64,000 nucleotides of DNA, from the NCBI RefSeq assembly GCF_022059845.1, contig NZ_CP091851.1:1736001-1800000 (forward strand). The letters run 5' to 3'. Shown one piece after another: positions 54,100 through 62,122 of this stretch. Source of the DNA: Terrirubrum flagellatum (lineage in GTDB: Bacteria > Pseudomonadota > Alphaproteobacteria > Rhizobiales > Beijerinckiaceae). The first letter of the stretch is position 1, and each line of letters starts with the position of its first letter. Both the position numbers and the translations under genes were made by a program. Below the pieces are notes generated by a model. It did not search any database and was not told where the DNA came from. It was given only the letters and a program-made list of their open reading frames with translations.

Positions 54100-54807
54100 G
54101 TGCAGAACGTTCGCCTCGCGGGCTACATGACCCATCTGCTGACGGCGACCGGCGCCGCGCTCGGCTTTCTCGCCCTCATGGCGGTCATCTCAGGCGATCT
54201 CGTGAAGGCCTTCGCCTGGCTCGGCGTCGCGCTCGTGGTCGACGCCATCGATGGCCCCCTCGCGCGCAAGGTTGCGGTCAAGGAGAATGCGCCGCGCTAT
54301 GACGGCGCCGTGCTCGATCTCGTCGTCGATTTCGTCACCTATGTCTTCGTGCCCGCGGCGATGCTGATCTGGGGCGGGCTGGTCCCTGGCGTGCTCGGCT
54401 TGATCGCGGCTCTGGCGATCGTCGCCGGCAGCGCGCTCTATTTCGCCGATACGCGCATGAAGACGGAGGACTGGTGGTTCCTCGGCTTTCCCGCGGTGTG
54501 GAACATCGTGATGCTCTATCTCGCGGTGTTTCCGCTGCCGGGCTGGATCAGCTTCGCGCTCGTGATGATCGCGGTCGCGATGATGTTCCTGCCATTTCCC
54601 TTCGTGCATCCGATCCGCGTCAGGCGATGGCGGGCGCTGACGATCGCGATGCTTTGCATCTGGTGCGTCTCGGCGGTGCTCGCGATCGTTTATGCGTTCC
54701 GGCCGGGCGCGCTGATCGAAGGCGCGCTCGTCGTCACCGCCATTTACTTTCTCGGCCTCGGCTTCCTCAGGCAGATCGAGACGACGCGCTCGCAATCGCG
54801 GTCGTGA
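54100..54807 (+). CDS. pcs: Phosphatidylcholine synthase
   Basis: A 235-residue membrane CDP-alcohol phosphatidyltransferase that condenses CDP-diacylglycerol with choline, a route typical of host- or soil-associated alphaproteobacteria. The motif Asp48-x2-Asp51-Gly52-x2-Ala55-Arg56 is followed, after the longer spacer seen in Pcs proteins, by Gly69-x3-Asp73-x3-Asp77. The C-terminal half has five or so helices. The GTG start at 54100 follows AGGGCAAAGG. The 3' end overlaps the convergent SulP gene by 41 bases. Confidence 0.92.
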   Translation: MQNVRLAGYMTHLLTATGAALGFLALMAVISGDLVKAFAWLGVALVVDAIDGPLARKVAVKENAPRYDGAVLDLVVDFVTYVFVPAAMLIWGGLVPGVLGLIAALAIVAGSALYFADTRMKTEDWWFLGFPAVWNIVMLYLAVFPLPGWISFALVMIAVAMMFLPFPFVHPIRVRRWRALTIAMLCIWCVSAVLAIVYAFRPGALIEGALVVTAIYFLGLGFLRQIETTRSQSRS

Positions 54808-56476
54808 CCGACGGCGCATAGGTGACGCGGGGCGGGCGCAGACCGCCATGCGCGAGCGCGCGGCGGACATTCGGCGCTGCGGCCGCGATGACGACCGCCG
54901 CGCCGTGCTTCTTCGCGCGATCCGCGAAAGTCGCGACGGTGATTGCGCCGGTATGATCGATCATGGGTACGGCCGACATGTCGAGCACGAAGCGCTTTGG
55001 CGTTTCGCCAATGCGATCGAGGACAGCGGCGAGCGTCGAGGCCGTGCCGAAGAAGAGCGGTCCCGCGAAGCGATAGACGAGCGTTCCTTCGGCCGCGGCC
55101 GCGACGATGGACGCCTCGCGCTGCTCGACGCCATTGTCGGCGCGATCCTCGGAGAGGAGGGGCGCGTGCGCCTCGATCTCCATCAGCTCCGCCATGCGAT
55201 GCATGAAGAGCAGGCTGCCCATGACGACGCCGACACCGATGCCTTCGGTGAGATCGCGGAAGACAGTGATCAGGAAGGTTGCAAGCAACACCGCCGCGTC
55301 GCCGCGCGAGCGCCTGAGAATGGCGATGAATTCGTGCTTCTCCGCCATGTTCCAGCAAACGACGGCGAGGATCGCGGCGAGCGCCGCGAGCGGGATCTCG
55401 CCCATCAATGGCGCGGCGACGAGCATCATCAGCAGCAGGAAGACCGAATGCAGGACGCCGGAGACGGGCCCCACGGCGCCGGCGCGGATATTGGTCGCGG
55501 TGCGCGCGATCGTGCCTGTGGCGCAGAGCCCGCCGAAGAGCGCGCTCGCCATGTTCGCCGCGCCCTGCGCCACCAGTTCGCAGTTCGAGCGATGACGCCT
55601 GCCGGTCATGCCGTCGGCGACCATGGCTGACAGAAGCGATTCGATGCCGCCGAGCAGCGCAATCGTCATGGCGGAGGGCAGAAGCTCGCCAATGCGCGCG
55701 AGCGAGACTTCTGGCAGCGACGGGCTTGGCAGCGTGCGCGGGATCGCGCCGAAGCGCTGGGCGATGGTCTCGACGGGAAGCCCGAACAGCCAGGTTGCGA
55801 GGCCGGCGGCCACGATCGCGATCAGGAAGCCCGGCCAGTGCGGCCGCCAGCGGCGCAGGCCGATGATGATGGCGAGCGAGCCTGCGGCCACGGCGATCGC
55901 CCAGGGATTGATGCTGCGCGCCCCCCATAGCGCCTCCAGCTTGGGAATAAAGGCGCCCGGCTCCTTGCCGGCTAAAGTCAGGCCCAGGAGATCGTGAAGC
56001 TGGCTCGAAAAGATGATCACCGCGATGCCGGCGGTGAAGCCGATGATCACGGGGTGCGGGATGTATCGCATATAGCTGCCGATCCGGAGATATCCGACGA
56101 TGATGAGGATCAGCCCGGCCATGAAGCTCGCGAGCGCGAGCCCGTCGAGACCGAAGCGCTCGATCGTCGCCGCCACCAGCACGATGAAGGCGCCGGCGGG
56201 ACCGCCGATCTGGAAACGGCTGCCGCCCAGCAGCGAAATCAGGAAGCCGCCGACGATCGCGGTGAAAATTCCGCGCTCGGGTGGCGCGCCGCTGGCGATT
56301 GAGATCGCCATCGACAGCGGCAGGGCGACCACGGCGACTGTGACCGCGGCCAGCGCGTCGGCCCGGAACTTCGTCGGCGTATAACCCTCGCGCATGACCG
56401 TCACGAATTTCGGCGTGAACAGGTCGGCGAACGTTGGTTGCGTTCCGAAAGGCTGCGAGGCGGGCTGGGCGGACAT
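54767..56476 (-). CDS. SulP (SLC26) family anion transporter with STAS domain
   Basis: A 569-residue transporter. The N-terminal signature Leu-Pro-Leu-Ser-Met-Ala-Ile-Ala-Ser-Gly follows helix 1, about twelve helices fill residues 30-425, and a cytoplasmic STAS domain occupies about 450-550, with Val-Leu-Asp-Met-Ser-Ala-Val-Pro-Met-Ile-Asp-His-Thr-Gly. Family members carry sulfate, bicarbonate, or dicarboxylates; the substrate is not predictable. It is divergent from the quinone oxidoreductase with a 203-base gap. Confidence 0.93.
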   Translation of the reverse strand: MSAQPASQPFGTQPTFADLFTPKFVTVMREGYTPTKFRADALAAVTVAVVALPLSMAISIASGAPPERGIFTAIVGGFLISLLGGSRFQIGGPAGAFIVLVAATIERFGLDGLALASFMAGLILIIVGYLRIGSYMRYIPHPVIIGFTAGIAVIIFSSQLHDLLGLTLAGKEPGAFIPKLEALWGARSINPWAIAVAAGSLAIIIGLRRWRPHWPGFLIAIVAAGLATWLFGLPVETIAQRFGAIPRTLPSPSLPEVSLARIGELLPSAMTIALLGGIESLLSAMVADGMTGRRHRSNCELVAQGAANMASALFGGLCATGTIARTATNIRAGAVGPVSGVLHSVFLLLMMLVAAPLMGEIPLAALAAILAVVCWNMAEKHEFIAILRRSRGDAAVLLATFLITVFRDLTEGIGVGVVMGSLLFMHRMAELMEIEAHAPLLSEDRADNGVEQREASIVAAAAEGTLVYRFAGPLFFGTASTLAAVLDRIGETPKRFVLDMSAVPMIDHTGAITVATFADRAKKHGAAVVIAAAAPNVRRALAHGGLRPPRVTYAPSVTTAIASASSRSA

Positions 56477-56583
56477 TATTTCACATCCGTTTCATGCGTA
56501 ATTTCGACGGAATCACACGTCGGTTGCGGTTTTTCGCGGCGGCGCCTATTCATTGCGCGAACCGCCGCTCTTCGCAAAGTCCG

Positions 56584-56608
56584 CGAAACTACTGAAACAA
56601 CAGTTTCG
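56584..56608. promoter_or_regulatory. Candidate operator (inverted repeat) between sulP-type gene and qor
   Basis: CGAAACT (56584-56590) and AGTTTCG (56602-56608) form a perfect inverted repeat with an 11-base spacer, about 70 bases before the quinone oxidoreductase start. The size fits a dimeric regulator site, but no regulator gene is adjacent, so this is only a candidate. Confidence 0.35.
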
Positions 56609-56679
56609 TTGTCGCACCTCGCGCTTTTGTCGCGCCGGGGGGGAGCCGGAGTGCGGATGGGCAGGCGACGGAGACGAAA

Positions 56680-57651
56680 ATGGTTCAGGCGATCCGCATT
56701 CACGAAAATGGCGGTCCGGAAGTTCTGAAGCTCGAGGACATCGAGCTGCCGCCGCCAGGGCCAGGCGAAATCCGGGTGCGCAACGAGGCGATCGGCCTCA
56801 ACTTCATCGATATCTACTATCGCTCGGGACAATATCCCGCGCAGAAGCCGTTCACGCCGGGCAATGAGGGCGCCGGCGTCGTGCTCGCGGTTGGCGAGGG
56901 CGTGAAGGATTTCAAGAAGGGCGATCGCGTCGCCTATGTCTCAACCTTCGGCAGCTACGCCGCGGAACGCAATGTGCCTGCCGCCGCGGTCGTGCCGCTG
57001 CCCAAGGGCGTCTCTTTCGACAAGGCGGCTGCATTGATGTTGAAGGGGCTCACCTGCGAGTATCTGCTGTTCCGCAGCTTCCCCGTGAAGAAGGGCGACA
57101 CGATCCTTGTTCATGCGGCGGCTGGCGGCGTCGGCTTGATCCTGTGCCAGTGGGCGAACGCGCTCGGCTGCACCGTGATCGGCACGGTGGGGTCGCAGGA
57201 GAAGGCGAAGCTCGCGAAGAAGAATGGCTGTCACCACGTCATTCTCTATCGCGAAGAGAATTTCGCTGAGCGCGTGAAGGAGATCACCGGCGGCAAGAAA
57301 TGCGCCGTGGTCTATGACGGCGTCGGCAAGGACACTTTCATGGGGTCGCTCGATTGCCTGAGGCCGTTTGGCTATCTCATTAATTTCGGCAGCGCGTCGG
57401 GCTCGCCCGAGGGCTTCAATGTCGGCGTGCTCTCGCAGAAGGGCTCGCTGTATGTCCAGCGTCCAACCCTGTTCGCCTACACCAGCGACGCGAAGACCTA
57501 TCAGAAAATGGCGAAGCGCCTGTTCAAGGCGGTGGAGAAGGGCGACTTCAAGATTCCATTGTCGACGAAATGGCCGCTCGCCGACGCGGCGAAAGCGCAT
57601 GAAGCGCTGGCGGGACGCGGCACCACGGGGTCGATGATCCTGAAGCCTTGA
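56680..57651 (+). CDS. Quinone oxidoreductase (zinc-independent MDR family)
   Basis: A 323-residue NADPH-dependent medium-chain reductase of the QOR type, which reduces quinones or enones in the cytoplasm. The Asn-Phe-Ile-Asp-Ile-Tyr-Tyr-Arg stretch and the nucleotide loop Ala-Ala-Ala-Gly-Gly-Val-Gly are diagnostic, and zinc-ligand cysteines are missing. A DUF3297 gene follows after 70 bases that contain a strong hairpin. Confidence 0.93.
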   Translation: MVQAIRIHENGGPEVLKLEDIELPPPGPGEIRVRNEAIGLNFIDIYYRSGQYPAQKPFTPGNEGAGVVLAVGEGVKDFKKGDRVAYVSTFGSYAAERNVPAAAVVPLPKGVSFDKAAALMLKGLTCEYLLFRSFPVKKGDTILVHAAAGGVGLILCQWANALGCTVIGTVGSQEKAKLAKKNGCHHVILYREENFAERVKEITGGKKCAVVYDGVGKDTFMGSLDCLRPFGYLINFGSASGSPEGFNVGVLSQKGSLYVQRPTLFAYTSDAKTYQKMAKRLFKAVEKGDFKIPLSTKWPLADAAKAHEALAGRGTTGSMILKP

Positions 57652-57678
57652 GATCGCCCGATCGAAGCGCGAGAACCG

Positions 57679-57700
57679 GCCTGCGGCTCATGCCGCAGGC
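57679..57700 (+). terminator. Hairpin between qor and DUF3297 gene, possible terminator/attenuator
   Basis: A perfect 9-bp GC-rich stem, GCCTGCGGC with GCCGCAGGC around TCAT, lies 27 bases after the qor stop. The following bases are TCATCCAAAAAA rather than a T-run, so it may protect or punctuate the mRNA rather than terminate it. Confidence 0.45.
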
Positions 57701-57721
57701 TCATCCAAAAAAGCGAAGCCC

Positions 57722-57961
57722 ATGACTGAGACGCTGCCCGACCGCCTTTCGACCGATCCCAACAGCCCGTTTTACAATGAGGAGGTTCTCGCGCGCGATG
57801 TCGGCATTCGCCTGAGCGGCGTCGAGAAGAACAATGTCGAGGAGTATTGCGTCAGCGAAGGCTGGGTGCGCGTCAGCGCCGGCAAGGCGCGCGATCGTTT
57901 CGGCAATCCCATGACGATCAAGATCAAGGGCGTTGTGGAGCCCTATTTCAGACAGAGCTGA
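57722..57961 (+). CDS. DUF3297 family small protein
   Basis: A 79-residue soluble protein. Nearly the whole length matches the DUF3297 pattern: Leu-Ser-x-Asp-Pro-Asn-Ser-Pro-Phe-Tyr-Asn near the start, Gly-Val-Glu-Lys-Asn-Asn-Val-Glu-Glu-Tyr in the middle and Val-Glu-Pro-Tyr-Phe near the end. The role is unknown; some databases carry misleading peroxidase names for it. It may be transcribed with qor. Confidence 0.88.
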   Translation: MTETLPDRLSTDPNSPFYNEEVLARDVGIRLSGVEKNNVEEYCVSEGWVRVSAGKARDRFGNPMTIKIKGVVEPYFRQS

Positions 57962-58251
57962 GACGTTCCTCCTCTGCGAGGGATCAAGAGCGCCGAAGCC
58001 GAAACGCATCCGCGGCGCGTCAGGGTTTGATCCGGCGATTTCCAACCGCGCCGCTTGATGTGTGGCGATCGGGCGTCGCGCGCGTGGCCATCGCGTGGCG
58101 ATTGATCGCTTGAGCCCCCAATCGCGCTTTCTTCGGAACAGGATTCTCGCGCGCCCGTTTGCCTTGATGGCGCAGGCCCGGCGAACTGTTTCGCCTCAGG
58201 GGAGGGTGAGCGAGCTTCGGCGCTGCGCGCACGCGAACAGGGAGAAGGCTC

Positions 58252-59559
58252 GTGCGTCCATCATTTCTTACCTCCGCCGTTTTCGGCGGGGCGGCGTCTT
58301 TGCTCGCCGCAACATCCATTTCCGCGCAGGTCATCGAAGGCCCGTCCGATCACGGTCCGCGCGGCAAGTCGGATCGAACTCAAATGGAGGAGCGCGGCCC
58401 GGCCTCGGAGGGACGCGGCATACGCGACGAAAATCGCTCGCGCGGCGGCGAACGCGCGCAGGGGCGTTCGCGCGAGCTCTCGCAAGATGAGAGTCCCGCG
58501 CAGCGCGGGCGTGATGCGCGAGGCGCGCCATCCAATGCGCAGCAGATGAATGAGCCGGAGCGCGGTCAGCAGCAGCGCCGCACCGGAGAATCCGCGCAGC
58601 CGAACGACATGCGACAGCCCTCAGGCCGGGCGCAGGGCGACATGCGTCAACAGGACCAGCGCACGACATCGCCGTCACAGGCGCAGGGCCAGCCGCCGGG
58701 AACGTCGCCCAATCGCGCGCAGCGGGACCAGCAACAGCGGACGCAGCAGGGCCAATCGCAAGAGCAGCAACAGCGAATGCAACAGGGCCAATCGCAGCAG
58801 CCGCAAGGAAGCCAGGACAGTCGTTCGCTGTCGCAGGGCCAGAATCCCGCGCAGCAGAATCCGAATGCGCTGTCGCAGGGCCAGAATGCTCCCGGCAATC
58901 AGCAGCAGGGCGCAGCGACGCGCAACGACTTCAATGTCCAGGGGCAGCTCAATGTCGCGCCTGATCGCGCGGCGCGCATCCATGACACGCTGATCCGTTC
59001 AGGCGAACGGACCAATGTGCGCGTCGATGTGAATATCGGCCGCAGTCTGCCGCAGACCGTGCGTGTGCGGCCGCTGCCGCCTGATCTCATCTCGTTCTCT
59101 CCGGAATTGCGTGGCTATGACTACACGGTCGTCGAAGACGACATCGTCATCGTCGAACCGCGCAGCAAGCGCGTCGTCGAGGTGATCAGTCCCGGCGGCG
59201 GCCGCATGGGCGGCCAGGCGATGCGTGGAGCGGCAGGCGGCGTTGCGGGCGCAGCCGCTGGCGCGGCGGGCGGCGAAATGGCGACGGGCTCGATCCAGTC
59301 CGGCGGCGCCGGAGCTTCGATCACGTTGAGTTCGACCGATCGCCAGCGCATCCGCGAGGAAATCTTCAACGACAGCAGGCAGGCGCGTCTCGACATCAGC
59401 ACCGGCGCGCAGTTGCCGACCACCATCCAGGTGTCGGCGCTTCCCGACAACGTCGTCTCGGCCGTGCCGGCGCTCAGGGGCTATCAGTATTTCGTGACCG
59501 GCGAGCGGATCGTTCTGGTCGATCCGAATTCGCGCAGCATCGTCGACGTGGTGCAGTGA
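58252..59559 (+). CDS. DUF1236 exported protein with Gln-rich linker and two DUF1236 domains
   Basis: A 435-residue protein starting at a GTG preceded by GGGAGAAGG. A signal peptide (cleavage near Ile-Ser-Ala-Gln) leads into a disordered region, residues ~28-230, rich in Gln, Arg, Ser and Gly with repeated Gln-Gly-Gln units. Two DUF1236-like units follow, each ending in a Pro-Arg/Asn-Ser-Arg-x-Ile/Val-Val-Asp/Glu-Val pattern (about 240-312 and 360-435), separated by a Gly/Ala-rich loop. A periplasmic or envelope role is inferred. The 290 bases upstream of the start show no gene. Confidence 0.85.
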   Translation: MRPSFLTSAVFGGAASLLAATSISAQVIEGPSDHGPRGKSDRTQMEERGPASEGRGIRDENRSRGGERAQGRSRELSQDESPAQRGRDARGAPSNAQQMNEPERGQQQRRTGESAQPNDMRQPSGRAQGDMRQQDQRTTSPSQAQGQPPGTSPNRAQRDQQQRTQQGQSQEQQQRMQQGQSQQPQGSQDSRSLSQGQNPAQQNPNALSQGQNAPGNQQQGAATRNDFNVQGQLNVAPDRAARIHDTLIRSGERTNVRVDVNIGRSLPQTVRVRPLPPDLISFSPELRGYDYTVVEDDIVIVEPRSKRVVEVISPGGGRMGGQAMRGAAGGVAGAAAGAAGGEMATGSIQSGGAGASITLSSTDRQRIREEIFNDSRQARLDISTGAQLPTTIQVSALPDNVVSAVPALRGYQYFVTGERIVLVDPNSRSIVDVVQ

Positions 59560-59581
59560 GTTGAGGAAACGGCGCGGCGGA

Positions 59582-60934
59582 TCACACCGCCGCGCCGTGA
59601 AGATCATAGGCCTCGGCGCGCTCGATCTTCACCGTGACGATGTCGCCGGCGCGCAAGGGGCGACGCGAGGCGATGAAGATATTTCCGTCGATGTCGGGCG
59701 CATCCCAGATCGTCCGGCCTTTTGCCACGGTGGGTCCGGCCTCATCGATGATCGCCTTCACGCGGCGGCCGACCTTCTTCTGCTGAAGCTTGGCGCTGAT
59801 CGCGTTCTGCGTCTCCATGAAGCGCTTCCAGCGCTCCTTCTTCACGTCTTCGGGCACGGCGGGCAGGCCAAGCGTTTCCGACTTCGCGCCCTTCACCGGC
59901 TCGTATTTGAAGCAACCGACGCGCTCGAGCTTCACGTCCTTCAGCCATTGCAGCAGGAATTCGAAATCCGCGTCTGTCTCGCCGGGGAAGCCGACGATGA
60001 AGGTCGAGCGGATGGCGAGATCGGGACAGATCTCGCGCCAGCGCGAAATGCGCTCCAGCGTCTTCTCCTGATGAGCCGGCCGGCGCATCGCCTTCAGCAC
60101 GCCAGGCGCGGCGTGCTGGAAGGGGATGTCGAGATAGGGCAGCACGAGCCCTTCCGACATCAGACCGATCACCTCGTCCACATGCGGATAGGGATAGACA
60201 TAGTGCAGGCGCACCCAGGCGCCGAGCGATCCCAGTTCGCGCGAGAGATCGAGAAAGCGCGCGCGGACAGCGCGATCCTTCCACTGGCTCTCCGCATATT
60301 TCACGTCGAGGCCGTAGGCGCTCGTATCCTGCGAGATGACGAGCAGTTCTTTTACGCCGGCCTTCACCAGCTTCTCCGCCTCGCGCAGCACGTCGGCGGC
60401 CGGCCGTGAGACGAGATCGCCGCGCAGATGCGGGATGATGCAGAAGGAGCAGCGGTTGTTGCAGCCCTCGGAAATCTTGAGATAGGCGTAGTGGCGCGGC
60501 GTCAGCTTCACGCCCTGCGCCGGCACGAGATCGACAAAGGGATCATGCGCCGGCGGAACGGCGGCGTGAACGGCGGAGACCACGCTCTCATATTGCTGCG
60601 GGCCGGTGATCGCGAGCAGGTTCGGAAAGCGATCGGTAATCTCGCCGGGCTCGGCCCCCATGCAGCCCGTGACGATCACCTTGCCGTTCTCGGCCATCGC
60701 CGCGCCGATGGCGTCGAGCGACTCCGCCTTGGCGGAATCGATGAAGCCGCAGGTGTTCACGATCACGAGGTCGGCGCCGTCATGCTTTTTCGTCAGCTCG
60801 TAGCCTTCGGCGCGAAGCGTCGTGATGATGCGTTCGGAATCGACCAGCGCCTTGGGGCAGCCGAGCGACACGAAGGAAATGCGGGGCGCGGCCGCAGGCG
60901 CGGGCGGCGTGGGATCGTCAAGGGCGGGATTCAT
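59582..60934 (-). CDS. rimO: Ribosomal protein S12 methylthiotransferase RimO
   Basis: A 450-residue radical SAM enzyme that adds a methylthio group to an aspartate of ribosomal protein S12. The N-terminal cluster domain has [12 protein letters not shown], which favours RimO over MiaB, plus Asn-Thr-Cys-Gly-Phe-Ile. The radical SAM motif is [10 protein letters not shown]. A TRAM domain ends the protein. It is divergent from the toxin-like gene; the GAAC-N7-GAAC site lies 90 bases upstream of its start. Confidence 0.96.
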   Translation of the reverse strand: MNPALDDPTPPAPAAAPRISFVSLGCPKALVDSERIITTLRAEGYELTKKHDGADLVIVNTCGFIDSAKAESLDAIGAAMAENGKVIVTGCMGAEPGEITDRFPNLLAITGPQQYESVVSAVHAAVPPAHDPFVDLVPAQGVKLTPRHYAYLKISEGCNNRCSFCIIPHLRGDLVSRPAADVLREAEKLVKAGVKELLVISQDTSAYGLDVKYAESQWKDRAVRARFLDLSRELGSLGAWVRLHYVYPYPHVDEVIGLMSEGLVLPYLDIPFQHAAPGVLKAMRRPAHQEKTLERISRWREICPDLAIRSTFIVGFPGETDADFEFLLQWLKDVKLERVGCFKYEPVKGAKSETLGLPAVPEDVKKERWKRFMETQNAISAKLQQKKVGRRVKAIIDEAGPTVAKGRTIWDAPDIDGNIFIASRRPLRAGDIVTVKIERAEAYDLHGAAV

Positions 60935-61023
60935 GCGCGCGCCATAGACCGAACAGGCCCGGGACGGAAGGGCGAGGGCCGGCGCTTGCGACCAGCAGCG
61001 TTGCGACGGTCATTCCGCGTGCG

Positions 61024-61038
61024 GAACATATAGAGAAC
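61024..61038. promoter_or_regulatory. LexA (SOS) box candidate, alphaproteobacterial type
   Basis: GAACATATAGAGAAC is an exact GAAC-N7-GAAC, the complement of the alphaproteobacterial LexA site GTTC-N7-GTTC. It lies in the 165-base gap between the divergent rimO and toxin-like genes and ends five bases before a possible -35 box for the toxin. An exact match in a 64-kb window is not rare by chance, so its position is the main support. Confidence 0.55.
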
Positions 61039-61043
61039 AAATC

Positions 61044-61072
61044 TTGACCTGCGTCACGCTCCATGATAGGAC
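61044..61072 (+). promoter_or_regulatory. Possible promoter for the toxin-like cassette
   Basis: TTGACC at 61044-61049 fits a sigma-70-type -35 box. A weak -10-like TAGGAC lies 17 bases on (61067-61072). The -10 match is poor. The leader to the ATG at 61100 would be about 20 bases, containing CGGAG at 61086-61090 as ribosome site. Confidence 0.4.
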
Positions 61073-61099
61073 TAAAGTCATGATGCGGAGATGCGCCCC

Positions 61100-61822
61100 A
61101 TGACAGCGACAAAAGGAGAAGACGAAAGCCAATTGCCGATGCGAACGCTGATCAGCCGCGTCCGCTGCGACATGGCGGCGTGGGAGGTCCGGTTCGCGCT
61201 CTTTCGTCTGATGCTGGCGGCGAAGGCTTACAATCCCGACCAGCCTCGCGTTCCCGCAGGCCATCCGGATGGCGGGCAGTGGATGGATGCAGGGTTTCAT
61301 CTGCTCCGGCCGCGTTATGATCCGGGACAGCGGGAGGAGGGGGAGAATGTCCGCGTCGCCGGCGAAGGCGGCGACGCGGGACGATATCAGGTCAATCTGA
61401 ATGATGAGGAGGCGCCGAAAGGGATCGGGCACACGATCCGCCGCCATGTCGGGCAGACCGACGCGGAGCTGATGGCGCGGATGCGGCTGGATTGGTCGAA
61501 GGTTCAGACCCCGAATCTGAGGATCATCCACTACGCCGAGGCCTATGGGAGCTTTACTTCGACGATTCAGGCGAATGACTTCGTGAATCAGGTTCTGCGC
61601 GACAACAAGGAAAAGGTCGATGCCGTCGCGAACGGCGACGTAGAGGATATCGCTTTGGAAAAGAGGTTCGGCTATCCCACAGGCAAGGAAGCTTATCGGC
61701 CTGACGGCGAGTTTGAGTCCTATATACGGACAACTTATTGCGTTCGCGTCGTCATCGAACACGATGGAAGGAGTTCACGAGGTTATCGGGTACGCACGGC
61801 GATGCCCGTCAATCAACGGTGA
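61100..61822 (+). CDS. RNase A-like toxin domain protein with NPxQPRVPAGxPDGGQW motif
   Basis: A 240-residue protein. CGGAG nine bases upstream supports the ATG at 61100; an ATG at 61091 is too close to it. Residues 45-61 hold the motif NPDQPRVPAGHPDGGQW, seen in many alphaproteobacterial toxin- or phage-associated proteins. The C-terminal ~130 residues resemble the bacterial CdiA-type RNase A domain: Gly-His111-Thr-Ile-Arg-Arg-His116-Val-Gly-Gln-Thr-Asp-Ala-Glu-Leu, a Ser-Phe-Thr-Ser-Thr segment, and final strands Val-Arg-Val-Val-Ile and Tyr-Arg-Val-Arg-Thr-Ala-Met-Pro. Ribonuclease activity is inferred, not shown. No signal peptide, CdiB, T6SS or Rhs gene is present. Two small genes follow at once. 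Confidence 0.75.
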   Translation: MTATKGEDESQLPMRTLISRVRCDMAAWEVRFALFRLMLAAKAYNPDQPRVPAGHPDGGQWMDAGFHLLRPRYDPGQREEGENVRVAGEGGDAGRYQVNLNDEEAPKGIGHTIRRHVGQTDAELMARMRLDWSKVQTPNLRIIHYAEAYGSFTSTIQANDFVNQVLRDNKEKVDAVANGDVEDIALEKRFGYPTGKEAYRPDGEFESYIRTTYCVRVVIEHDGRSSRGYRVRTAMPVNQR

Positions 61823-61837
61823 CGACAGGACTCAATC

Positions 61838-62116
61838 ATGAACATCCCTCCCGCATTCCCTAAAATGGGCGCTTGGTTTGATACCGAAGTTCGCGACATG
61901 ATCCGCGAAGGCGAAGATGTGTTCTCATTCGCGCTCCGGCATATTGACGACCACGAGAAGCAGGAAGTGAAAACTTTCCTGATCGAGGTTCTCGCGACTG
62001 TTCATGATCCAAAGGAGCTTCAGCGTCTTTGGCGCCATGCGCAATCGCGGATAGTCATTCCTGATGATCGTCACTTACGCGCGCTTTTGCAGGAAATCGT
62101 AAACAGGATTGGCTGA
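61838..62116 (+). CDS. Small protein downstream of the toxin-like gene, candidate immunity protein
   Basis: A 92-residue, mostly helical-looking, mildly acidic soluble protein, starting 15 bases after the toxin-like stop. The family is not recognised with certainty. Its position and size fit a cognate immunity protein. Its GC content is about 51% (143 of 279 bases counted by hand), far below the neighbouring housekeeping genes, which points to recent acquisition. Confidence 0.6.
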   Translation: MNIPPAFPKMGAWFDTEVRDMIREGEDVFSFALRHIDDHEKQEVKTFLIEVLATVHDPKELQRLWRHAQSRIVIPDDRHLRALLQEIVNRIG

Positions 62117-62122
62117 ACTGCG

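Noticed and set aside
58700-58920. Repeated CAGGGCCAG-type units, considered as a CRISPR or tandem DNA repeat
   Set aside because: In-frame Gln-Gly-Gln codon repeats inside the DUF1236 protein linker, irregular in spacing.
61010-61762. 250-codon minus-strand frame opposite the toxin-like gene
   Set aside because: The plus-strand frame has a ribosome site, a recognisable motif and toxin domain, and linked downstream genes.
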